In this document: one piece after another, positions 36,612 to 44,705 of the stretch | How the letters are laid out: the number at the start of each line of letters is the position of its first letter | Numbering within the stretch: the stretch's first letter is position 1 | Origin: Paenibacillus taichungensis | GTDB taxonomy: Bacteria; Bacillota; Bacilli; Paenibacillales; Paenibacillaceae | Assembly: GCF_013359905.1 (NCBI RefSeq) | Contig: NZ_JABMCC010000118.1 | Span: 62,001-126,000 of the forward strand | Direction of reading: 5' to 3' | Length of the DNA: 64,000 nucleotides | The notes under the pieces: generated by a model | Databases searched by the model: none | Told to the model about the DNA's origin: nothing | Seen by the model: the letters and a program-made list of their open reading frames with translations, nothing else | Program-made: the position numbers and the translations under genes

Positions 36612-37565
36612 GTACAATGACCCTCCGTGTTTATATTGATAATGATTATCATCATCGTTATAAACATACCTTCCAGCTCTTCCACTGGAAATGTCATTTC
36701 GAGCCAATGTCGATGTCAGATCAGGCCACTTTAGAGGTCCGGATGTTTTCTCCTTGAACTGAAGTGGAGAAAGGCCTGTATGTTTTTTGAACATACGTCC
36801 CAGATAATATCCGTCCGGATAACCGATACCTGCTGCAATCTCATCTAATGTAGCGTCGGTGTGCAGCAGCACCTCCTTGGCCTTGAACAAACGGAACTGA
36901 ATCAAATAGTCAATTGGGCTATAACCCGTGGCCTGCTTGAACTTGCGGGACAGACTTCTGGGACTGCTGCCGACCTTCTCAGCCAAAACATGCAACGTCA
37001 ATGGCTCCGCATAAGAGGATTCCACAATTTCAATAACTTTACTGATCTGATCCGTAACGGAATAGCGAGTTGCAGCATGAGGAATTTGTGCTGATACCTT
37101 CTCTACAAAAGGGTAAAACAGGCTCTTTGCCTGAAAATGATGTATGGGGTTCTTTTGATTCCAAAACGTGTGTATCTGTTTTACTTGCTCATACAGCACA
37201 ACTGGTGACTTGGGGGCAAAACCATAGGTTAACTGAAATGGATTCATGCGCTCCATCATGTTGCCCAAATCGGTTCTTCCTCCACTAGGCAGACTTACTT
37301 TGTACATAAGGTAAAACAGATTCAGTCCGGATTGTCCAGCTTCAATATGCAGCACGCTTCCCTTTCCACCATGAAGAACATAAAAACGACTCACTTCATG
37401 CTTCTGGTCGTTTATGGTTACATAGGCTTTACCCTGGATGGTGAATACAAACGTGCTCGCAGGAAATTTGTATGTTAGCTCCTCAGTTGGCCCTAACTCC
37501 ATATAACGTATATCCGCAATACTCACAGCAGCATAGTTCCAGAGTATGTAATAATTATTCCACAT
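35607..37565 (-). CDS. AraC-type regulator in frame with a siderophore-binding lipoprotein (copy 2)
   Basis: A second frame with the same layout as copy 1, about 652 codons. The AraC half has SSPRSLSRKFKQATGYSPIDYL and IGYPDGYYLGRMFKKHTGLSP. A linker of about 40 residues containing DNHYQY (the translated Fur box) follows, then a full lipoprotein. The frame could extend to GTG 37613, but that codon lies next to the upstream Fur box and ATG 37565 is the more natural start. The two copies are clearly paralogous yet divergent in sequence. Confidence 0.72.
   Translation of the reverse strand: MWNNYYILWNYAAVSIADIRYMELGPTEELTYKFPASTFVFTIQGKAYVTINDQKHEVSRFYVLHGGKGSVLHIEAGQSGLNLFYLMYKVSLPSGGRTDLGNMMERMNPFQLTYGFAPKSPVVLYEQVKQIHTFWNQKNPIHHFQAKSLFYPFVEKVSAQIPHAATRYSVTDQISKVIEIVESSYAEPLTLHVLAEKVGSSPRSLSRKFKQATGYSPIDYLIQFRLFKAKEVLLHTDATLDEIAAGIGYPDGYYLGRMFKKHTGLSPLQFKEKTSGPLKWPDLTSTLARNDISSGRAGRYVYNDDDNHYQYKHGGSLYMNRQTRTGMLLSILLSLTLLLSACSTGATSNSGGENAGSKGASSATSTVTTDSQSNNSEPRIISTVKGDITVPAEPKRIVVDLYLGSLIALGIKPVGTPEMNLKNPYFTKSLEGVENIGEYETISLEKVLELQPDLIVTGDPDLFDSFSKIAPTLVVPYGELKNTHEEIAYFGKALNKEKEAESWLADYDGRIADAKKRVSEAIEADAEVSVMQFYDKAPLAFGDNFGRGGQAVYSALGLNPPADKKEILMKDQLVEVSSESIPEFAGDYIILTAENLTVEELKSKPVWSSLDAVKNNRVFIWSPDRSWYFDPIATLDQTEELAAWFTKTADQK
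36638..36656. promoter_or_regulatory. Fur box inside the AraC/binding-protein frame, copy 2
   Basis: GATAATGATTATCATCATC matches the consensus at 18 of 19 positions. Confidence 0.88.
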
Positions 37566-37617
37566 TTCATTAACCCAACTCCGTCTAAATAGATTGACTA
37601 AACAGTCCTTCACTTAT

Positions 37618-37632
37618 TGATAACCATTATCA
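37618..37632. promoter_or_regulatory. Fur box upstream of AraC copy 2
   Basis: TGATAACCATTATCA fits the 7-1-7 Fur site TGATAATNATTATCA at 13 of the 14 defined positions. Confidence 0.75.
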
Positions 37633-37695
37633 ATTATTATTAGCAAGTAAGCAACAAAGAAGTGAAAGTGAACTTATTAGCAGGCGTGTCTTCAT

Positions 37696-38190
37696 TTGCT
37701 TCTTGTAATGGGTCATCTAATCAAACATAGCCAGACTTATGATCAGTTAGGCAAACTGGTAGGTTTGCGTGATCGCATGGTCGGGTCCATTCAAACACTA
37801 GAAGGGGAAACCCGCTTCGACCGGATCGTTCTCGATAATGACGCTGGAAACGATATGGGCAAGTCGATGATGCTGGAGAACGCTGAACAAACTGTTTTTC
37901 AAATGAAGCGTGAGATGGTTCAAGAGATTGATTCTCAAATCCGAAAGGTTGATCAGTCCATCGGGAAAAAATTAAAATAAATCAACCAACCGGTACCAAC
38001 AGAAGCTATCCATTCTACTCCACAATCTCCTGCAAATGAAGATAAGGAAGTAAATAAAGAAAATAAGACCGAAAACAAATCGAAGATTTCCAACGATACG
38101 GAGAATGATAAAGAACCTGGAAAAATCCAAGAGACGCAATCAAATGCATCCCCTGCCCCATCCTATACATCGCTGGACATTCGGGTTTAA
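37696..38190 (+). pseudogene. Remnant gene with internal stop, helical then disordered tail
   Basis: A frame of 165 codons is interrupted by TAA at 37978-37980. The first part is helical and charged ([21 protein letters not shown]). The second, in the same frame, is a Lys/Glu/Asn-rich disordered tail ending APSYTSLDIRV. No ribosome site is evident at the apparent start, so the 5' end may be lost too. No family recognised. Confidence 0.5.
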
Positions 38191-38222
38191 TTGATTACAT
38201 AATAGATAACTATTCTCCATTA

Positions 38223-38271
38223 AAAAAACCGTTATTTACAGGTAGAAGAGACCTGTAAATAACGGTTTTTT
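38223..38271. terminator. Bidirectional terminator
   Basis: AAAACCGTTATTTACAGGT pairs exactly with its complement across a seven-base loop, with A and T runs at either end. It serves the GGDEF gene on the minus strand and possibly the remnant gene on the plus strand. Confidence 0.9.
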
Positions 38272-38302
38272 CCGTATCTAATGTTTTTCCTGACATTACT
38301 GG

Positions 38303-39283
38303 TTATACGACCTCCTCATTTGCACAAATAATGCTGCCATTCACCGATTTACATACTTTTTTAACCCGCGTCGCCTCACTCACAATTTGATCAATGTTTT
38401 CATACTGTTGTCTTTGGTTCGTGACCACAGCGATCGACACCGAAACAAGCGGTATAGGTCGGTTCAGTCCAGAACGCCCTTCGCCCAAAACATATTGATT
38501 ATCCAAGTCCTCCTGATTGTAAAACGTACCCTTGATCTGCTCAAAACCTGTGATCACTTCTTCACAAACGTTTCTAAATTCATGATGATTTAATATCACA
38601 ATAAAATCGTCTCCACCGATATGGCCAAGAAAAGCCTCTGGAAAAACAAAATGTTTCCGGAGCAGATTAGCAGTAGCTTGAATGAGCTGATCCCCCATTT
38701 TGAACCCATAGCTATCATTGTAGGATTTAAAGTGATCCAAATCTATGTATAGAACACTAAAATAATCAAGCTGAAGTAACTGATACAATCGTTCATCTAT
38801 AATTCGGTTACCTGGAAGACCTGTCAAGGGATTCATAAAAATAGCCATCTCGGCACGAACATCAGCCACAGCGAGCAGCAGACGTCGGATACTAACTGCT
38901 CCATTCAAAATGCCTTCAGCTGTTATAAGAACTAGATCGTATAACTCTTCTTCAGATCGATTCATAGCCAGAACACTTACATCCGTAATCTGTTCAGCGT
39001 AATCGACGACTAGTGCCCGGGCGTTCATAACCAGTTCCACCGGGCGTCCCATATACAAATTATAGCCATACTGTGTACCAATCTGCTGGAAGAAACGAGC
39101 ACGCATCATTAATGACACACCTTGTTCTCCCATAACAGCTACACCTTCCAGATTGGGATTGGATTTAAAAAGATGGTAGACGATATCACATTTTGTTTCG
39201 GATGCTACTATAGGAATCGTATCGGCTATCTCACCTATTTGCGTAAATATAACATTCGCCTCCTTTGTACATAGCCATACCAT
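38303..39283 (-). CDS. GGDEF-domain protein, probable diguanylate cyclase with CBS-like sensor
   Basis: The C-terminal half (from about residue 155) is a GGDEF domain: NPLTGLPGNRIIDERL, DLDHFKSYND and the active-site loop IGGDDFIVIL (GGDDF, an accepted variant). The N-terminal part resembles a CBS-pair sensor (VAVMGEQGVSLMMRARFFQQIG). A strong AAAGGAGG occurs at codons 7-9, so translation may really begin a little downstream of 39283. It follows the EAL gene by 26 bases, giving a c-di-GMP make-and-break pair. Confidence 0.85.
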   Translation of the reverse strand: MVWLCTKEANVIFTQIGEIADTIPIVASETKCDIVYHLFKSNPNLEGVAVMGEQGVSLMMRARFFQQIGTQYGYNLYMGRPVELVMNARALVVDYAEQITDVSVLAMNRSEEELYDLVLITAEGILNGAVSIRRLLLAVADVRAEMAIFMNPLTGLPGNRIIDERLYQLLQLDYFSVLYIDLDHFKSYNDSYGFKMGDQLIQATANLLRKHFVFPEAFLGHIGGDDFIVILNHHEFRNVCEEVITGFEQIKGTFYNQEDLDNQYVLGEGRSGLNRPIPLVSVSIAVVTNQRQQYENIDQIVSEATRVKKVCKSVNGSIICANEEVV

Positions 39284-39308
39284 CTACTTTTAAATCTTTA
39301 ATTATCCC

Positions 39309-40166
39309 CTATGGAAAAGATAATGGAGATGGCCTTAATACTGTGTCAGGCCTTCCAAGTGCGTAACCCTGACCGTATTCGATACCTTCATGTCGCAAAA
39401 ATTGAATTTCCTCGTAACGCTCGATGCCTTCAGCGATGATACTCGTCCCCGAGTCGACAGCAAATTGTTTAAGAATTCTTACAATGTGCTGCTGATCCGA
39501 ATGTGTGTCCACTCGACTAATCAGTGCTCTGTCCAATTTAATAAAATCTGGTTTTAGACTTACAATCGCTTTCAGACTGCTATATCCGGAACCCGCATCA
39601 TCAATGGCAATCCGAAAGCCCTGTGAGCGATAATTCGAAAGAATGCGTTCGAATTCTACATAGTCTTGGACTGCCTGTTTTTCGGTTAACTCGAAGACCA
39701 CTTGCTCAGGGGAAAGACCATAACTGTTCAATAGACTGATTGTTTCTCCACTGCGGTATGTGGTATCGGCTAAAACCTGAGGATGTATATTCAAAAAAAC
39801 GACGGTATTGTCGGGATAACGCTCTGTCGTTAAAGAGGCTCTGAATCTTTCAATCGAAATCTCACGACAGAAGCGTTCAAACGTGAACACCTGATCCGTA
39901 TGACCAATGAATTGATAAAAAGATTCTGCATTTGGAAAAAGATTAGAGATGGGAGGACGGTTTAATATCTCGTATCCAAGACAGCTCCCATTCTGCAGAT
40001 TCAAGATTGGTTGAAAATATGTAGTAAGCATTCTATTACGCATAATTTTTTGCAGTCCGGTGAATTGCCTGTAACTAAGCATGGATTGTTGAAATGATTT
40101 ATTTACATATTTCAAAGAATTGTATAGTTCATTTATGTATTTACTGAAAAAAGCCGTTCTCCTCAT
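39309..40166 (-). CDS. EAL-domain protein, probable c-di-GMP phosphodiesterase
   Basis: 286 residues. The EAL domain starts at TYFQPILNLQNGSCLGYEILNRP, where EAL reads EIL. Metal and catalytic residues are kept: FLNIHPQ, FELTEKQA, AIDDAGSGYSSLKAI, KLDRALIS, IIAEGIE and YGQGYALGRP. ATG 40166 follows AAAGGA. In the ancestral chromosome it lay right behind spo0A and its terminator. Confidence 0.87.
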   Translation of the reverse strand: MRRTAFFSKYINELYNSLKYVNKSFQQSMLSYRQFTGLQKIMRNRMLTTYFQPILNLQNGSCLGYEILNRPPISNLFPNAESFYQFIGHTDQVFTFERFCREISIERFRASLTTERYPDNTVVFLNIHPQVLADTTYRSGETISLLNSYGLSPEQVVFELTEKQAVQDYVEFERILSNYRSQGFRIAIDDAGSGYSSLKAIVSLKPDFIKLDRALISRVDTHSDQQHIVRILKQFAVDSGTSIIAEGIERYEEIQFLRHEGIEYGQGYALGRPDTVLRPSPLSFP

Positions 40167-40376
40167 ATAATTCATCCTTTATACCTATAATGTGTATCTT
40201 GTCAGTGGTCACATCGTACCACTTTCTTGCTGAGAAAGCGTTAACTGCAAGTAAAAGTTTGTAAAAAATTTCATCATTCCAAATATATATCTGATAAAGA
40301 TTCATTCCAATCGCTCCTGTTTAATAAAGGATGCTTCATTATTCTAAAAATGATTTACATATTTTTCGCGCAAAAA

Positions 40377-40425
40377 AACACCACGTTTTTATTGGTCTTG
40401 AAAAACTCAACAAAAACGTGGTGTT
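40377..40425 (-). terminator. Original spo0A terminator, now separated from spo0A
   Basis: AACACCACGTTTTT pairs with AAAAACGTGGTGTT; the minus strand continues with a T run. It lies just downstream of the displaced spo0A 3' fragment at 40480-40702, so it was the spo0A terminator before the element inserted. Confidence 0.8.
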
Positions 40426-40479
40426 CCTTATGTGTAAATAAGTTAAATTTATTTGTTTAGATAATCACTATTCCTGATC

Positions 40480-40702
40480 CTTTCAGGACACCTTATGCTC
40501 AATTCTCAGCTTGTCAGCAACCATAGCGATAAACTCAGAGTTCGTCGGTTTCGACTTGCTGATATTGATTGTATAGCCAAACAGGTGGCTGATGCTGTCG
40601 ATGTTGCCACGTGTCCAAGCCACTTCAATGGCATGACGGATGGCACGTTCGACGCGAGACGGCGTTGTTTTGAACTTTTCGGCAATCGCTGGGTACAGGG
40701 TT
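40480..40702 (-). pseudogene. Displaced 3' end of spo0A (left attachment site)
   Basis: This 223-base segment repeats the 3' end of spo0A found at 63436-63658, offset by 22,956 bases, and encodes its last 72 or so residues through the stop codon at 40483-40485. Differences are at 40489, 40525, 40567 and 40693, all silent. The longest identical block is 40568-40692. Homology stops sharply at 40703. There is no start codon or promoter, so it is a leftover of integration. Confidence 0.92.
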
Positions 40703-40735
40703 CTTAAGACTTCTATAATTTTATTTAACTATTCA

Positions 40736-40781
40736 TCATTTATTGGGTTCGAGGCGAACAATTAGTTGCCAAAATTGTTCA
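40736..40781. repeat. Left-end recombinase-arm-like motifs
   Basis: TCATTTATTGGGTT (40736-40749) recurs in inverted orientation at 63309-63322. GCCAAAATTGTTCA (40768-40781) recurs in direct orientation at 63388-63401. The latter also forms a dyad here, GAACAATT (40756-40763) with AATTGTTC (40773-40780). Both pairs lie just inside the element ends. Confidence 0.65.
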
Positions 40782-40891
40782 CGAAAAAGATACTATAGAC
40801 CCTGATTTATTGTCAACATTAAAGTGACAATTCAAAGTGTAATGTTACTCAAAACGAGTTTTCTGCACTCAAGAATACATACCTCACCAGA

Positions 40892-42022
40892 TCAAAAAGG
40901 CAACTCGACATGCTGTATCCCAGGATGCTCCTTCAACTCTTCTTCAAACTCTTCCCACCAAGGATGATCTTCATCAAATTTAATTTCTTCCATTAATTTT
41001 TCTATTATTATGGGATCCTTTTCCTCTAAGCCATCCCTTATATACCATTCAAGATAAAAGGTAATTTCATCTCTATTTGCAATGCAAATGTCTCCCCAAA
41101 AATACCTTTCAACATAAGCTATTTCTCCCTCATTACCACTTTTCATTTTATCAATTATCATTCCAGTCCAGTCATTAATGTTCGCAAATCGACTAATTAA
41201 ATCCATTTGCATCCAAGTTCCCAATGCTCCCTCTTTGCACTTTCCGGTTTTGGCATCTATAGTACCTGACTTAACATCCTGGAAAAGGATATTCTCAACT
41301 CTAATCTTAATTGCTTTATTAATTAAATTCCAATATTCTGAAGGTAATATATGTAAAATTGTGTATAAGTCTTCATATTCACTTGTGTATTTCAATTCTT
41401 CACTTATAACAACGTATAATTGTTTAATTTCATTCTCCTCTAGCCTTTCTAACAAAGAAAACATAAAACTTTTCAGACCATGAATGTCCACAGTTTCGTT
41501 TTTTCTACGTAGAACTACCTCTATTGCAATGTTAAGTCGCTGTCTTTTCGGTATTTCATCAGCCAACAGTTTAGAATATTCATCTGTACATACGTAATAC
41601 TTATCAAACACACGTCCTAAAAATGATTCTATTTCAAATTGTACCTTAGAATTATCAATTACCTTGAGTAAGTAATCAAGGAAAAGTATTATCGCATCGG
41701 CTTCGCTTTTATTGTCGATATGCTTATCGTGGCTTCTGGGATTCCTAATCGCTGTGTATACCCCTCGTAATAGTTCTCCCATTCCTTTTTGAACATTTTT
41801 CTCTGATTCAGTCTGCATCTTGTTAAGCTGAATCTTTGGGGAATCACTACCAAATGCTTGACCAACTAAGGAGGAGCCATCTCCCTCTAGACCAGTCTTA
41901 TTTCGAATAGTTTCAGTCAGTTGATGGATAGCATCCAAGATAGCACTAGAATAGCTTTCATTCTCATAATTCTTTTCAATAGATTCCCACAGTTCTTGTT
42001 TTATGTTGATCTTCAATTCCAA
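40892..42022 (-). CDS. TIGR02391 (Hypoth_Ymh) family protein
   Basis: About 376 residues. The Ymh signature lies near residues 40-130: ETIRNKTGLEGDGSSLVGQAF, then ELLRGVYTAIRNPRSHDK. The C-terminal part is helical and acidic with no recognised domain. The start is placed at TTG 42022, five bases behind AGAGGTGA; an ATG 51 bases upstream has no ribosome site. Ymh proteins are frequent in phage-defence and abortive-infection neighbourhoods; biochemical function is unknown. Confidence 0.7.
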   Translation of the reverse strand: MELKINIKQELWESIEKNYENESYSSAILDAIHQLTETIRNKTGLEGDGSSLVGQAFGSDSPKIQLNKMQTESEKNVQKGMGELLRGVYTAIRNPRSHDKHIDNKSEADAIILFLDYLLKVIDNSKVQFEIESFLGRVFDKYYVCTDEYSKLLADEIPKRQRLNIAIEVVLRRKNETVDIHGLKSFMFSLLERLEENEIKQLYVVISEELKYTSEYEDLYTILHILPSEYWNLINKAIKIRVENILFQDVKSGTIDAKTGKCKEGALGTWMQMDLISRFANINDWTGMIIDKMKSGNEGEIAYVERYFWGDICIANRDEITFYLEWYIRDGLEEKDPIIIEKLMEEIKFDEDHPWWEEFEEELKEHPGIQHVELPF

Positions 42023-42199
42023 AATATTCACCTCTAATTTGTGTAAATTCAATAATTTTAAAAATAAGACCATCTGTTAGACATTACGATTGTCTGTAAC
42101 TTGTCAATTCTCTTTATGATGTGTGTTACATTTGCTTTTAAAGAATAAAAATAACTATTAAAGTTATTGTAATGCGTTACATTTGAAGTTAAAATTGAA

Positions 42200-42305
42200 T
42201 TGCCACTTGTTTCAGTAAATTATATTTTACAAAGGACAAGAGCGGTAATAGTTTTCTATGAGATAGCCGCAGTCTTTGGCGAGAGGGCGGTTATTTCTGT
42301 TTGTT
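42200..42305 (+). ncRNA. Candidate antisense antitoxin RNA
   Basis: On the plus strand TTGCCA (42200-42205) and TATTTT (42223-42228) at 17-base spacing form a promoter that would start an RNA near 42235. A hairpin follows (AGCCGC/GCGGTT around 42264-42292 with an inner TCT/AGA pairing) and then TTATTTCTGTTTGTTT, a plausible terminator. The resulting RNA of about 70 bases is antisense to the 3' half of the toxin mRNA, the arrangement of RatA and SR4. Confidence 0.55.
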
Positions 42306-42370
42306 TCGAATGATTAACACTATAAGTGTAGCGAATGAGATCATAAGAATAAGTGCCTCATAAGTAGACA
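42227..42370 (-). CDS. Type I toxin peptide, TxpA/BsrG (holin-like) family
   Basis: A 47-residue peptide that starts MSTYEALILMISFATLIV and has one membrane helix followed by a basic tail. The start pattern M(S/T)xYE(A/S)LMxMI is that of TxpA and BsrG of Bacillus subtilis, which act on the membrane and are silenced by antisense RNA. A strong GAGGGGAGGTGG ribosome site precedes the ATG. A -10 TATACT at 42432-42427 would start the mRNA near 42420. Confidence 0.75.
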
Positions 42371-42417
42371 TATTACCACCTCCCCTCATATGGAGGTCAG
42401 TTAAAGTCCGCTCTTGT
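42234..42417. repeat. Complementary ends of the toxin mRNA
   Basis: GGACAAGAGCGG at 42234-42245 and its exact complement CCGCTCTTGTCC at 42406-42417 flank the toxin gene. In the minus-strand mRNA the first nucleotides could pair with the 3' region, a 12-base-pair long-range interaction. Confidence 0.7.
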
Positions 42418-42920
42418 CCACTTTACAGTATACATGTGGAAACTAAATTATGGAATAATAAATATTTGCTAGCTACGAGCCGCTCGGCTCTTTCTTTTGC
42501 TGGAGAGGACTTCCGTATCACAATCACAGACTATGGCAGCACTATCATCGACCTCAGCAGCCAAATCTCCGCTTCATATCTCGCAACATTTATAGTTATA
42601 CCATCACACCACATAAAATCATCGTGGACTTTAATGCCGTGGCATATGTCTGCTATGAGTTTTATTCAGTTAATTTCCCCCAGTACTTCCCAAAGTATAT
42701 GAACTAACAGCTTGGACGCCTAACTGTTTTTTGTTAATTTCATTGAAAAACGAACAGATGACCTCAATGCATTTCTAGAGACACTTATCCACACATTGCC
42801 GCACAGAGCATCTATGCCCACCACGCTACATAAGAAACAGTACAGTACCTTATCCCAGCACTATTAATTGTAATGATCAAACTGATCAATAAATCCGACT
42901 TGGTTTGTGGCTGATGCGCA
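42371..42920. other. Non-coding stretch
   Basis: Besides the toxin promoter and leader (42371-42435) there is a small plus-strand hairpin with T-rich end (AGCCG/CGGCT, 42479-42500). No gene with a credible start was found in the rest. Confidence 0.5.
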
Positions 42921-42923
42921 TAA

Positions 42924-42954
42924 AAATGCTGTCGGCTCGTTGCCGACAGCATTT
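42924..42954 (-). terminator. Terminator of the stalk-domain gene
   Basis: AAATGCTGTCGGC and GCCGACAGCATTT arms with a T-rich end on the minus strand. Confidence 0.9.
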
Positions 42955-42962
42955 CTTTAATC

Positions 42963-43625
42963 TTATTTGTAGTAAGAACTTGGGAATATTGTTACGTTTG
43001 TACCTTTAGAATAATTATCTGCCTCGAATTTCACAACTATAGATTTCCGTCCCACAACACTAAAATCCAACTCTTCAACTGGAGAATCTATATTAAGGAA
43101 TAATGCTTTTAATTCTTCTTTTGTATCTTCATCGATAACTGACACCTTTGCCGAACCATCAAAAGCTTTCAAATCAAGAACCATGGTCTGGTACTTGTTA
43201 TCAGGGTAAAAGGTGATTTGGGCAAGGTTCTTTCCAACTATCACTTCTTTGTATGGCACCTCTGTTGCTTGAGTGTACTTTGTATCTTTGGACAGGGCAG
43301 CGTAATTACCGTATCCATATGAAATCTTTTCTTTATCTATTGGTGTCTCAGCAAGTTTTTCTCCAAAGTTCATTTTACCTGATTTGGCGTCAATACTTAT
43401 ATTCGTCTTCGTTGCTTCCTTAGCTAAGCTTACTGGTATGTACGTTTGCCCATTGATCACTACAGGTGCTGTTGTGGTTTTCGGATTCCAGTTAACTCCA
43501 TTTAATGCATATTTGAAACTACTGACTGTCGCTTGAACCGTCTTACTTTTAGTCGCTGCGTATGTTGCCGTTCCACCTACTAGTAAACAAGCTAACAGAA
43601 CAATACTAACTTTTTTCACTCCCAA
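42963..43625 (-). CDS. Secreted stalk-domain (copper amine oxidase N-terminal-like) protein
   Basis: 220 residues with a signal peptide (KKVSIVLLACLLVGGTATYAATK) and one stalk domain (TAPVVINGQTYIPVSLAKEATKTNISIDAKSGKM), a fold very common in secreted Paenibacillus proteins. The C-terminal half (about 100-220) is a beta-rich domain of unknown type. It is transcribed alone, ahead of its own terminator. Surface or extracellular location is likely; function unknown. Confidence 0.75.
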   Translation of the reverse strand: MGVKKVSIVLLACLLVGGTATYAATKSKTVQATVSSFKYALNGVNWNPKTTTAPVVINGQTYIPVSLAKEATKTNISIDAKSGKMNFGEKLAETPIDKEKISYGYGNYAALSKDTKYTQATEVPYKEVIVGKNLAQITFYPDNKYQTMVLDLKAFDGSAKVSVIDEDTKEELKALFLNIDSPVEELDFSVVGRKSIVVKFEADNYSKGTNVTIFPSSYYK

Positions 43626-43739
43626 TGTAACTCCTCCTGAAAAATGTATTTACAACAAATAAATTATCTCAGATATTCCCTTTATAGTAAATAAGAATTA
43701 TACTTATACACGACTAAAGAAACACAAGGAGGAAAAACC

Positions 43740-43943
43740 ATGACTAAAGACCTTATACTCGCAGAGAAGAAACATTACTCAGTTCATCTCACATTTGAGG
43801 ATGGAACCACATTCTACGGTAACATCTCGCTAACTAGTAATAAATCTCACGTCAAACTACACGCCCACGATGAAACTACATGGATTCCAGTTGAAGATAT
43901 CATTCATTGTTCAACCATTATTCCTGGGACATTCAACAGTTAA
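43740..43943 (+). CDS. Small hypothetical protein, beta-rich
   Basis: 67 residues (HYSVHLTFEDGTTFYGNISL) starting behind AAGGAGG at the right distance. The sequence looks like a small beta-barrel. Its last 37 bases overlap the start of the next gene, suggesting coupled translation. Confidence 0.65.
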   Translation: MTKDLILAEKKHYSVHLTFEDGTTFYGNISLTSNKSHVKLHAHDETTWIPVEDIIHCSTIIPGTFNS

Positions 43944-44548
43944 GACATAAGCTACAACTGGAGGGACTTTTTCTGCAAACAACTGTACTTATCTTATGGA
44001 TCATAGCAGCTTTAGGAGTAGCATTGCTTGAAACACACTATTATTTTCGCTTTAAGAAGATGCTGAGACATCCTTTCAGTGCCTATGAGAACAAAGAACC
44101 TAATTCCATAGAAGCTCTTTATATGGCATATAAAAAATTACCGAAAATGCAATTCAAAATGGCTAAATTGAAAGTTCAATCATGGAACAACTCTGAAATA
44201 GTACCTCAATCTATTGATGGCTTCATGAAAATCATCTTTACCATAGTACTTACAGCAACAGGCGTGGTAATCACAATTATGATATCTAGCCTAGACATCG
44301 CCAATAGTAATAAGGAAAGTGATCCTAATCAAGCAAATGCTTGGTACGATAGCATCAGTTCAATCTTGGTAAGTTTGACGAGCAGCATAAATTTTTATCA
44401 AACTTTAATGAAAGTTGCTTTACTGCTTTTTCTTCTCTCAGTTCTCCACATAATTTTTACATACTGGAAAAATTCCCTTCACAAGAAACATATAGTTGTG
44501 ATTGAAGAGATCGAAAAAGAATTCAGTCTAAATCACAAAATGAAATAG
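43907..44548 (+). CDS. Membrane protein of unknown function
   Basis: 213 residues with three predicted membrane helices (near residues 22-45, 105-130 and 165-185) separated by charged loops. The apparent ATG overlaps the preceding gene; a GGAGGG site near 43960 would fit a start after it only with a CTG codon. It ends at a strong terminator. No family recognised. Confidence 0.6.
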   Translation: MFNHYSWDIQQLRHKLQLEGLFLQTTVLILWIIAALGVALLETHYYFRFKKMLRHPFSAYENKEPNSIEALYMAYKKLPKMQFKMAKLKVQSWNNSEIVPQSIDGFMKIIFTIVLTATGVVITIMISSLDIANSNKESDPNQANAWYDSISSILVSLTSSINFYQTLMKVALLLFLLSVLHIIFTYWKNSLHKKHIVVIEEIEKEFSLNHKMK

Positions 44549-44624
44549 GCTTCATGTGAATAAGTAACTCTCAACTTGTCATCTACAAGCGAGGTTCAGA
44601 AGGAAATTTGATTCATCCCAAACA

Positions 44625-44668
44625 AAGCCTCCAGACCATATTTACAAGTGGGTCTAGAGGCTTTTTTT
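44625..44668 (+). terminator. Terminator of the 43.7-44.5 kb pair
   Basis: AAGCCTCCAGACC pairs with GGTCTAGAGGCTT (one mismatch) and is followed by seven T. Confidence 0.88.
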
Positions 44669-44705
44669 GCGTCATTGTTTCTTAATGACTCGCTGATATC
44701 AGTGA

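Noticed and set aside
40480-40702. A plus-strand gene (frame from 40495) and its twin at 63319-63717
   Set aside because: Both are antisense readings of the spo0A 3' end.
42436-42702. An 88-codon plus-strand frame
   Set aside because: No ribosome site and it overlaps the toxin promoter; composition does not look protein-like.
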